DNA of 20,120 nt. Origin: a virus. The first letter of the stretch is position 1. Each line of letters begins with the position of its first letter. The DNA lies in the IMG/VR virus record IMGVR_UViG_3300030333_001117, positions 1-20,120 of that record, one strand, 5' to 3'. Position numbers and translations under genes: made by a program. This document shows positions 1 through 7,042 of this stretch, piece after piece. The notes beneath the pieces were generated by a model, which did no database searches, was not told the DNA's origin, and saw only the letters and a program-made list of their open reading frames with translations.

Positions 1-377
1 ATATTGTCCATTCTCGCAAATGCTAGGTTTCTTACTGTGGCAGTTCGTTTTTCTAAGTTAGCAAAATTAGCATTAACATCATGTGCTGCTATTAATGCTT
101 CAGCTGCTTTACCAGGATTACCAGCATAATTATCTAAATCAAATTTAATTCTTTTCCAGGCTGCTGCTTGTTTTAAAGTAACTCTTCTTTTGTGTGCAGC
201 CTCATATTTTAAAATATCAAAAGTTTCTTTTGCAGCTAAAGATTCTGCAGAAGTTTCTGGCATAGATTCTTTATATAACATTTTTAATTGCTGGTAAGTA
301 TCTAAAGCCTTAGCTCCTTGATCCTCAGTTATTAAGCCTTCTTTTTGTCCATTTATAACACAATTACGAAAGGTCAT
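1..377 (-). CDS. Unrecognised protein, N-terminal part (runs off the window)
   Basis: This is the first 125 codons of a gene that continues past base 1. It starts with ATG at 377, overlapping the stop of the upstream 1080-residue gene as ATGA, with GGAAGG a few bases upstream as a plausible ribosome-binding site. The visible part is hydrophilic, rich in Ala, Lys and Glu, and looks mostly alpha-helical; it has no signal peptide or recognisable catalytic motif. Following the internal virion proteins in one tight transcription unit, it is probably another ejected or internal virion protein, perhaps part of what gp16 does in T7. That role is inferred from position only. The reading frame is open to the window edge. 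Confidence 0.8.
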   Translation of the reverse strand, partial: MTFRNCVINGQKEGLITEDQGAKALDTYQQLKMLYKESMPETSAESLAAKETFDILKYEAAHKRRVTLKQAAAWKRIKFDLDNYAGNPGKAAEALIAAHDVNANFANLEKRTATVRNLAFARMDN

Positions 378-3300
378 ACGCAGCCTTCCAATCTTGATAG
401 CATAACTCTATCTTGTTCTATATCATCTAAAATTTGTTTTGGAGATTTGTAATCGGGTACTAATTCCCCGTTTTCGTCTATTCTTTGTCCGATAGGGATT
501 TCTGAAATGCTTTCGCTATCTCTTCTAGTGAACTCCCTGGGTATTCCGCTATCGCCTCGTTCTCCGCCTTCTCGTAATCGAAAATCTTGTTCTTGTAATA
601 AGTCTGATTTGATTTCTTCGATTCTTGGGTTTTGTCCGAAAGCTTGGTTGTTGTCGATTTTTGCGTAGCCATCTGCTTTACCTTTCAATTTATTATACGT
701 CATTATAGGTTTATTGCCAATACTTTTCATGTATCCAGGAGGTATTAATCTACCCGTGGTAATAAATCTGTCATACATTCTTTTTAAAGCATTACTTGGT
801 GTAACATTCATATTAATTAAGTTTATTTCATATCCAGCTTTTTTATATTTATTCATTAATTTAGAAATTTTATTAACGTCTTTGCCTACAGTTGGAATAA
901 TAATATTATAATTTTCTCTTATTGCTACATCCTCTAAAGCAGTAGCAATAGCTTGACTCTCTTTATGTACGGCATTTGCCCCAACTCCATCTTTATATTC
1001 GGGTAAAACTTTTTTAGCCTCATCTGCATCAATAATCATTGAACGAGTTTTTTGTCCTATTCTATTAGCTAGTGTGCTTTTACCACTAGCAGCTGGGCCT
1101 AATATAATGCTTACTTGTTTATTTTTTATTGCGGGATTGGAAGGAGGTATTAATTCATCACCTGTCCATGCTAATTTTTTTGCACTTTCAAATAATCTAG
1201 CTAAAGCCTCACCAGTTCCTTTAACAGTTTCCCCATTAAAATTATATGTTCTATTTAACCAATATTGTTCAGTTCCATAACCTTTTTTTAAATTAGTTAA
1301 AGGAATAGCCATGGCCTCATCTATAGCTTTTGTAACCGCTGGATGAGATTCTATAGTAGCCTCATCTGCTCCTTCATCTATAACCTTCTTTAAATCTTGT
1401 CTTAATTCAATATCTTTTTGAAAAGCCTCTTTTACTTCATGCTGCTCTTTAAATTGTGTTTCTAAACTATCCCCCTGGTTTTTTACTCCAGGGCCATTAA
1501 CGGGATCATCAAAATCATCTAACTGTTTTGGACTAGCTGCGACTTCAAAGCCTTCCTCTTCAACATCAATATTGCGTCTAATTGTGCCAAGGCTATCCCC
1601 GCTGATGTTGCCTCGTTGAATTTCTCGTCTGATAAGGTCAACAAAGTCTTGGGTTGCACCTTTTGAGTTACCTTCTTCTTTAAACCTTTTCGCTGCTTGA
1701 GTGAGGGCATCTGATATATCTCCTTTTCTATTTGCTAAACTCATTATTATTTGAGCTGCCATTGAATCATTAGCAACTCTTTTTTTATTAATATCTGTCT
1801 CTAATTTATTACCTTCCCGTTCTATTCTTGATTGGTTTTGTACTAAATTAGAAAATGTTATTTTATCTCTGCGTAATGTTTTTAAAGCATTATCTAAAAT
1901 AGAGGCTCTTTCTTTAAATAAACTTTCAGTTATTGTTTCTTCACCAAATAATGTCATATTAGTTGTAGGTGTAAATTCTACATTCATAGCTTGTCTAACT
2001 ATAGATTCTGCCTCAGTTACATTTTTTGGATTTGTTTCTTTTAATACTTTTATAATAGCAGAATGCTTATCTACATCTTGAACTAGCCTTCCAATTAAAG
2101 CTGCAAATCTTGGTTCAATAACTCCATTAACTACCATAGCAAAAGCATCATCATTTAGATTAGAAAGTTCCTGGGCCATTCTTACAAAGCTTGACGCTTG
2201 AGGTAAGTTAGCAGCTCTTTCTGGAGACATTCTTAATACTTTAGCAGCATCTATAGGACTACCAGTACCTTCAGCAATATTTTTCATAGCAGCTCTAATC
2301 ATAGCCTCATCAGCCGTTATGCCATCCGCCTCTCTTAAAACAAAACCAATTAATTTTGGATCTTGCCCGTCTTTTTGAGATAAAATTCTTTTGGCTAATC
2401 CTAATCTTTGATGTCCATCAACAACAACTTTTGAACCATCTAATTTTTCATAGACTATTAAAGTACCAGATTTTTCTGCCTCCCATTTCGTAATTCCTTG
2501 TAATCTCTTTGAAACACCAAATTTATCTCCACCTTCTTTGAATTGAAATTGTTTTGCATCTACAACTAAATCACCAGGTCTAAATGTTTGAAAATCATCT
2601 GGAGTTGTATTGTTCATAATCTCATTTATATTTTTTGGAGGTATAATAGTGGATACGGGTTTTTCTGTAATTTCTGCAGCTGCATCATTACCTACCATTC
2701 TTTTAATAGATTCATTTATTCGAGTTGTATGTTCGTGGTTAGCATCTAAAGGATTGTCTGATTTTAAAGGATTAGTATTAGCATCCTCTAAATCCATTTC
2801 AGCTTTAACAATTTCTGCCTCAATTTCTTTTGGTATTTTTACACCAGCATTTCGTAAAGCTCTAAATCCATTAATAGCACCTTTTAATGTTACTCCAAAC
2901 AATGCAGCACCAGCACCAGCTGTACCAGCCTCTAATAAAAATTCTTCCCAGGTATATTCTAATCCTACACTATTTCTCCACTCTGCGACTTGTGCGCTAC
3001 TATAAGTAGTTTCACCAACACCTATCATAAATTCTCTTAATGCTATTCTTAAAAATGAACCTTGAAAGGGAGCTATTAACATTGGTATAGCTATTTCTGG
3101 TGTTCTTGCTATATCCAATACTTCGTGCCTAGCTCCAGCTGCTAAAGAACCCCATATACTATCTTGCCTGGATGTAATATCTTGATATTCTGCTGCTGTA
3201 TTTTGTGCTAATTCTGCAGCTTTAAATTGTAAAAATTCTCTTGTTAGTAAAGGTTGATCTTTATAAATATCTGGATGATCTTTATAAACTTTATTTATTT

Positions 3301-3616
3301 CATCTAAACCTTCTTGAAAATAATTAATAAATTTACCAGAAATAGGATCAATGTTATCAGAAAATTGCATTGAACCTTTATAATATTCATCCCTAGACCA
3401 TCCAAAATTATGAATTTCTATTCCAGTTTTTTGTTTAATGTCTGCTATAATAGGTTCTAAAACTTCGGTAAATGACTCTTCTTTAGAATACATAGAGTCT
3501 ACAAATCTTCCGTATTTCTTTCCTACTTCATAATTTTCGCCAAAATCCGTAAACTCTCCAATAGATGGGGTAAAGTTTACTCGTTGTTTTGCATCTTTAT
3601 TACTTTCAAAAAACAT
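374..3616 (-). CDS. Large multidomain 'polyvalent'-type virion protein: DdrB-like ParB domain plus zeta-toxin-like kinase
   Basis: A 1080-residue protein. Residues 1-150 are helical and unrecognised. Residues 160-255 are hydrophobic and Gly/Ala-rich, like membrane-active parts of ejection proteins. Residues about 344-480 resemble the ParB/sulfiredoxin-like fold, with the motif VVVDGHQRLGLAKR (397-410) typical of the DdrB-ParB family. Residues about 835-985 resemble a zeta-toxin/PezT-type P-loop kinase: Walker A GPAASGKST (840-848), an acidic IIDADE (861-866) after strand 2, and an Arg-rich RMYDRFITTGRLIPP near 946-960. Known polyvalent proteins of phages and plasmids combine such modules and enter the host with the DNA to counter defences. 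The gene occupies the slot of T7 gene 16, right after the gp15-like gene (TAATG overlap), so I infer it is packaged and injected. I see no lytic transglycosylase motif. Two small ORFs overprint this gene (separate entries). Coding certain; domains likely; ejection inferred. Confidence 0.85.
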   Translation of the reverse strand: MFFESNKDAKQRVNFTPSIGEFTDFGENYEVGKKYGRFVDSMYSKEESFTEVLEPIIADIKQKTGIEIHNFGWSRDEYYKGSMQFSDNIDPISGKFINYFQEGLDEINKVYKDHPDIYKDQPLLTREFLQFKAAELAQNTAAEYQDITSRQDSIWGSLAAGARHEVLDIARTPEIAIPMLIAPFQGSFLRIALREFMIGVGETTYSSAQVAEWRNSVGLEYTWEEFLLEAGTAGAGAALFGVTLKGAINGFRALRNAGVKIPKEIEAEIVKAEMDLEDANTNPLKSDNPLDANHEHTTRINESIKRMVGNDAAAEITEKPVSTIIPPKNINEIMNNTTPDDFQTFRPGDLVVDAKQFQFKEGGDKFGVSKRLQGITKWEAEKSGTLIVYEKLDGSKVVVDGHQRLGLAKRILSQKDGQDPKLIGFVLREADGITADEAMIRAAMKNIAEGTGSPIDAAKVLRMSPERAANLPQASSFVRMAQELSNLNDDAFAMVVNGVIEPRFAALIGRLVQDVDKHSAIIKVLKETNPKNVTEAESIVRQAMNVEFTPTTNMTLFGEETITESLFKERASILDNALKTLRRDKITFSNLVQNQSRIEREGNKLETDINKKRVANDSMAAQIIMSLANRKGDISDALTQAAKRFKEEGNSKGATQDFVDLIRREIQRGNISGDSLGTIRRNIDVEEEGFEVAASPKQLDDFDDPVNGPGVKNQGDSLETQFKEQHEVKEAFQKDIELRQDLKKVIDEGADEATIESHPAVTKAIDEAMAIPLTNLKKGYGTEQYWLNRTYNFNGETVKGTGEALARLFESAKKLAWTGDELIPPSNPAIKNKQVSIILGPAASGKSTLANRIGQKTRSMIIDADEAKKVLPEYKDGVGANAVHKESQAIATALEDVAIRENYNIIIPTVGKDVNKISKLMNKYKKAGYEINLINMNVTPSNALKRMYDRFITTGRLIPPGYMKSIGNKPIMTYNKLKGKADGYAKIDNNQAFGQNPRIEEIKSDLLQEQDFRLREGGERGDSGIPREFTRRDSESISEIPIGQRIDENGELVPDYKSPKQILDDIEQDRVMLSRLEGCV
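478..672 (-). CDS. Candidate overprinted small gene (64 aa) inside the polyvalent gene
   Basis: An ATG ORF of 64 codons in the frame whose codons begin at the second base of the host gene's codons, overlapping residues about 982-1046, just after the kinase domain. AAAGG lies 8 bases before the ATG. The product is hydrophilic, starting MATQKST and ending LEEIAKAFQKSLSDKE, and looks like an ordinary soluble helical protein. The strongest hint is that the host gene's codons change where the ORF begins: upstream it uses AT-rich codons, then TAC, ATC, GAC, AAC, TTC, GGC and AGC appear together through the overlap and a little beyond. In this register the host's third base is the small ORF's second base, so such a shift is what dual coding would produce. 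No homolog recognised. An alternative is a recombined patch with different codon use. Confidence 0.4.
   Translation of the reverse strand: MATQKSTTTKLSDKTQESKKSNQTYYKNKIFDYEKAENEAIAEYPGSSLEEIAKAFQKSLSDKE
1519..1710 (-). CDS. Candidate overprinted small gene (63 aa) inside the polyvalent gene
   Basis: A 63-codon ATG ORF in the same shifted register as the one at 478-672, overlapping host residues about 636-700, a linker between the ParB-like and kinase domains. A good Shine-Dalgarno site, AAGGAG, ends 9 bases before the ATG. The product is basic (many Lys, including a Lys-rich N-terminal third) with a helical Ala/Leu-rich middle (TSAGIALAQLDAILM). In the host frame, codons switch abruptly at the ORF start from AT-ending ones to GCC, CTC, GAC, ATC, GGC, AGC, GGG, CGC and GTC, then return towards the usual AT-rich use after the stop. 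No family recognised. It could be a real overlapping gene, or a segment acquired from elsewhere. Confidence 0.4.
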   Translation of the reverse strand: MPSLKQRKGLKKKVTQKVQPKTLLTLSDEKFNEATSAGIALAQLDAILMLKRKALKSQLVQNS

Positions 3617-6507
3617 TATCTATTCCAAGAATTTGAATTAGCAGCTCTTCTTTTAGCTACTGTTTCTTGTAATCCTCTTAAATTTAACAATATAGGATCA
3701 CCATTAGCGTCTAACAAATATTGTGGATCAGATGAAAATGCTGGATAAAAACTTATCATTACTTCATCTGCATTTGCATTTGTAAAATGAAATCTCTCTT
3801 TTAACTTATTAAACTTTTCACCATCTAAATCTGTTGTATCAAATTGAACAACTTGGCCATTTCTTACATAATGTAATCTTTGATTATTGTTATTAGCTAA
3901 GAAATCAACTTCATTCATATCCTCAATTAATCTAGGAAAACCCTCAGCCCATATATTATTAGGGATCATTAAGTTATGTTCAGTACCACTTTGCTCTGGA
4001 TCAAATTCAATAATGCCTCCATATTTTTCACCATTAATATAAATAGCTCCCGCAACTTCTTGAAAAGTTTGTTCAAAAAGTTCTGGATCAAATTCATCTT
4101 TTTTTAAATTTATATGTCTTTGCTTATAAGCAGATTTCGTTACTTCTTGGATGTTGCCTATTAAATTTCCTGGGAAATAAGTACCTCCTATATAGGTCAT
4201 TATTTTTTCGTTCATCTCAGAAGAAGTTGTACCAGCCTCAATAAAAAATTCTTTGACTTGTTCTTTATCATATTCCAATCCTTGTAAAGAATCTTTTACA
4301 ATGTCTTGATTTCCGTAAAAACTTAATGTTCCTAAATGAGCAAGGTTTTGGCCTATTTTCCCATTACTATGTATTTGTTCCCAAACAGCACTTGTATTTA
4401 TGTCAAAATTTTCTCTTACTCTATTTATTAAAACAATTTTATTATTTAGGTCAGCTCGGCTAAAAGCATTAATTAAAGCAGTAGATTCATCTTGAGTTAA
4501 ATATTGTGGAGTTATATTCATTTCAGCACTCCATCCATTTACCCATTCAATTCTATTTTTAACGGATTGTGCATCCATGTTTCCATCATCTGTAAATGCT
4601 ATTTCTGGAAAATCCTCTCTAGTCTTTTTGGCCCATCCAATAGGATCAGATTCTAAAGCATTAATCATATTCTTTTTTAAAGATTGTAAACCTTCTACTA
4701 ATTTTAAAGCATCCTCATCAGCACCTTTTTTCTGTAAAACTTTATCAATACTGTCTATAACTCTACCTAATTCTATAACAGACATATCCTCTGCTGCATC
4801 TAATTGGGTTACTTGAGATATAACAGTTGCTAATTTATCTCTTATTTCGTCATCTTTATAACGAGTTAATATATCTGAAAGTTCTTTTTGTAATTCATCA
4901 TTTAATGGATAACCTTCACTTAAAACTTCCATCATTTCGGTTAATTTAGCATCCTCATCAGCTCTTTCAGTTTCTTTTCTATTTAAAATATTTTGTAAAT
5001 TTATTAATAAATCTTGTTGATACTCGCTAACTTCATCTGAATTATCTATAGACGCTTGTATATCGTTAATTTCTCCTTGCAAAGCCTCTGCACTCATATC
5101 ATTAGCTCTTTGCAAAACTTTAGTAGAGTTAATTAGCATAGTTGTTTTTTCAATCATTTCCTGGTCGCCAACTTCTTCTGCATCTGCTAGTAATTTTTCT
5201 AAATGATTAAATCCAGGATTTCTTCCTTTACTTACTATTTTTTCTATTGAAGAAAATCTATTACTTAAATCAGCCTCTTCATCTACTCTATCACTTCTTA
5301 TGTCTGCCAATATTTTTTCTAAATTTTCTACAATTTCTTTTTGTTCTGGTAATACTTCTTCAGAGGCAGTTTCAGTTTTTTGCATCTCATTAATAATTAT
5401 TTGTAACTCTTCTGGACTTTTTAACCTGGCTGGTCTGTAATAATTTTCATAATTATATTCTAATTGTTCTATTGCCATATAAAGATCACCATAACCCGCT
5501 GCCTCTGCCTCTTTTTTTAGTTCCGTTAATTGAGAACCAGGATTCAATCCATCAACAACAATTTCTTCAATTTTGCTAAACTTGCCATCTAAAGATTTGT
5601 GCAACGCTGTAGTTCTTTTATCAATACTGTTTATTTTAGTATTCATTTCTCCATATAAAGTTTTTTGTGAGGCCTCATCTAAACCACTTGCCAATCCTTG
5701 TCTTTTGTCAAAATCATTTTTAAATTCTTCAGCAAAAGCAATTTTATCCGTAGCTCTTTCAAACCCTCCACGGACTCTTGCTTTATTTGCTCTAATTCTC
5801 ATATTAATTACTGCAGCAGAAATTTCTTTTTGAGTTAAATCTGAGCCTTCCATAAAACCCATTAAACTTGCTATTTCAGCATTTAAGTTATCATTAAATT
5901 GTTCTAAAGTTATATTTTGTCTACCCATTAACTCTATATTATTTAAACGTTCATCTACGCCTAAATATGTAGCTGTTCTCAAATCGTCTTTTTGGTCTTT
6001 CATCCAATCCTCTGTATAATCTAAATACACAGAATTTGATAACCTGGTTAATGTTTCATTCAAGGTAGCTGCAGATAAAGAATCCATATTACCTAAAGCA
6101 TTAGAAAATCCAGCATTTATATTATCTAATTTAGTTCTTAATAATTCTGGATCAGCCTTATTATTTTTCCACTCTAATAAAACCTTACCCATTTCATTTC
6201 GGGCCTCAGTTTCAATTTGTGCAGAGGCAACTTTTACAGCTGCTCCATAAGCATACTGGTCAAAAACAGTATCCTGGCCCTTGGATTGTTTCATAGCTTT
6301 TTGAGGATTCATAGCTCCATATTGTTGTCCTTCTAGTTTTGCTTTTTGTTCTAATTTACCGAATGCAAAATTCATTATTTGATTGGCACTTTGAGCCATA
6401 GCAGACGCACCTTTAGCTTGTTCTCTTAAATCAGCTCTATCAACATTTACGGGCCTGGCTAAACTTGCCCTATTACTTGAATCATAAGTTGGGTATCTTT
6501 GTGCCAT
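3616..6507 (-). CDS. Internal virion / ejection protein, T7 gp15-like by position
   Basis: A 963-residue, largely hydrophilic and acidic, alpha-helical protein with no signal peptide. It starts directly after the stop of the gp14-like gene (no gap), and its TAA shares one base with the next ATG. Residues 309-613 hold three degenerate tandem repeats of about 100 residues (separate entry). The flanking region 1-300 is helical and Ala/Gln/Lys-rich; 620-963 looks more globular. No catalytic motif is evident. In T7-like phages the long protein after gp14 is gp15, which forms part of the internal core and is ejected to build the periplasmic conduit for DNA entry. That role is inferred from gene order, length and composition, because internal core proteins diverge too quickly for reading by eye to establish homology. 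Confidence 0.75.
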   Translation of the reverse strand: MAQRYPTYDSSNRASLARPVNVDRADLREQAKGASAMAQSANQIMNFAFGKLEQKAKLEGQQYGAMNPQKAMKQSKGQDTVFDQYAYGAAVKVASAQIETEARNEMGKVLLEWKNNKADPELLRTKLDNINAGFSNALGNMDSLSAATLNETLTRLSNSVYLDYTEDWMKDQKDDLRTATYLGVDERLNNIELMGRQNITLEQFNDNLNAEIASLMGFMEGSDLTQKEISAAVINMRIRANKARVRGGFERATDKIAFAEEFKNDFDKRQGLASGLDEASQKTLYGEMNTKINSIDKRTTALHKSLDGKFSKIEEIVVDGLNPGSQLTELKKEAEAAGYGDLYMAIEQLEYNYENYYRPARLKSPEELQIIINEMQKTETASEEVLPEQKEIVENLEKILADIRSDRVDEEADLSNRFSSIEKIVSKGRNPGFNHLEKLLADAEEVGDQEMIEKTTMLINSTKVLQRANDMSAEALQGEINDIQASIDNSDEVSEYQQDLLINLQNILNRKETERADEDAKLTEMMEVLSEGYPLNDELQKELSDILTRYKDDEIRDKLATVISQVTQLDAAEDMSVIELGRVIDSIDKVLQKKGADEDALKLVEGLQSLKKNMINALESDPIGWAKKTREDFPEIAFTDDGNMDAQSVKNRIEWVNGWSAEMNITPQYLTQDESTALINAFSRADLNNKIVLINRVRENFDINTSAVWEQIHSNGKIGQNLAHLGTLSFYGNQDIVKDSLQGLEYDKEQVKEFFIEAGTTSSEMNEKIMTYIGGTYFPGNLIGNIQEVTKSAYKQRHINLKKDEFDPELFEQTFQEVAGAIYINGEKYGGIIEFDPEQSGTEHNLMIPNNIWAEGFPRLIEDMNEVDFLANNNNQRLHYVRNGQVVQFDTTDLDGEKFNKLKERFHFTNANADEVMISFYPAFSSDPQYLLDANGDPILLNLRGLQETVAKRRAANSNSWNR
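4669..5583 (-). repeat. Three tandem protein repeats of about 100 residues within the gp15-like gene
   Basis: The repeats are visible at protein level only: residues 309-412, 417-520 and 521-613 (about 5272-5583, 4948-5259 and 4669-4947). Repeats 1 and 2 open alike, KFSKIEEIVVDGLNPG and RFSSIEKIVSKGRNPG; repeat 3 opens KLTEMMEVLSEGYP. A second shared block reads KSPEELQIIINEMQ, MSAEALQGEINDIQ and MSVIELGRVIDSID. Units 1 and 2 end with an acidic VDEEA / ADEDA, and unit 3 has GADEDA near its end. The pattern suggests old internal duplications building a long helical rod. Confidence 0.65.
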
Positions 6508-7041
6508 CTAACCTCTCCATCCAGTAGGGCCACCAAACATAGGGCCAGATGGTAAAGTATAAGTTGCCCCTGGTGATCCAGTTGTTCCAGCAAAAGAACT
6601 TTTACCACCGATTGAACCATATTTTAAAGCTGCACCACCGACAGTTCCTATTGCTCCAAATACTCCTTGTTTAGCTGCAGATTTACCAGCTGCTTTATAA
6701 ATATTTGATTGGAATGCTCCAGTTTTTCTCCTGGTATCAGCACTCATTCTGTGAATATTAAAATCTGTATAACCTTCATTTAATACTTGATCTTGTAAAT
6801 TTCCGATAGAACCAGCAAAAGGATTAAGATTTCCCGCAGCAGCTCTAGCCGTAATAGTAGCCATTGTTTTCAATGTCTTTTTTAAGGCATTAACTCCTTG
6901 CTGTTCATATGCTATGGCATCATTTTCGGCCTGGATATTATTCCAAACAGCTTGAGATTCATACATTGCTTGTTGTGCTTTTCCCGCTTGTATTTGTCCA
7001 AATGCGGAAACTGCTGTTGCTGCTATTGCTACTACTTCCAT
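6508..7041 (-). CDS. Internal virion protein, T7 gp14-like
   Basis: A 177-residue protein. It has a small-residue hydrophobic N-terminus (MEVVAIAATAVSAFGQIQAG) followed by a Gln/Ala-rich helix ending near residue 60. The rest is Gly/Ala-rich, with a hydrophobic GVFGAIGTVGGAALKYG stretch at about 126-142. This organisation is typical of gp14-like internal core proteins, which enter the host outer membrane during ejection. It begins one base after the nozzle gene's stop and ends directly against the next start, placing it in the tail/ejection unit. Family assignment rests on length, the N-terminal pattern and the position between tail tubular protein B and the gp15-like gene. Confidence 0.75.
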   Translation of the reverse strand: MEVVAIAATAVSAFGQIQAGKAQQAMYESQAVWNNIQAENDAIAYEQQGVNALKKTLKTMATITARAAAGNLNPFAGSIGNLQDQVLNEGYTDFNIHRMSADTRRKTGAFQSNIYKAAGKSAAKQGVFGAIGTVGGAALKYGSIGGKSSFAGTTGSPGATYTLPSGPMFGGPTGWRG

Positions 7042-7042
7042 T

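Noticed and set aside
2610-3005. Plus-strand ORF of 131 codons opposite the polyvalent gene
   Set aside because: It is antisense to a well-supported gene, has no ribosome-binding site and its sequence is the low-complexity kind produced by complementing AT-rich codons.
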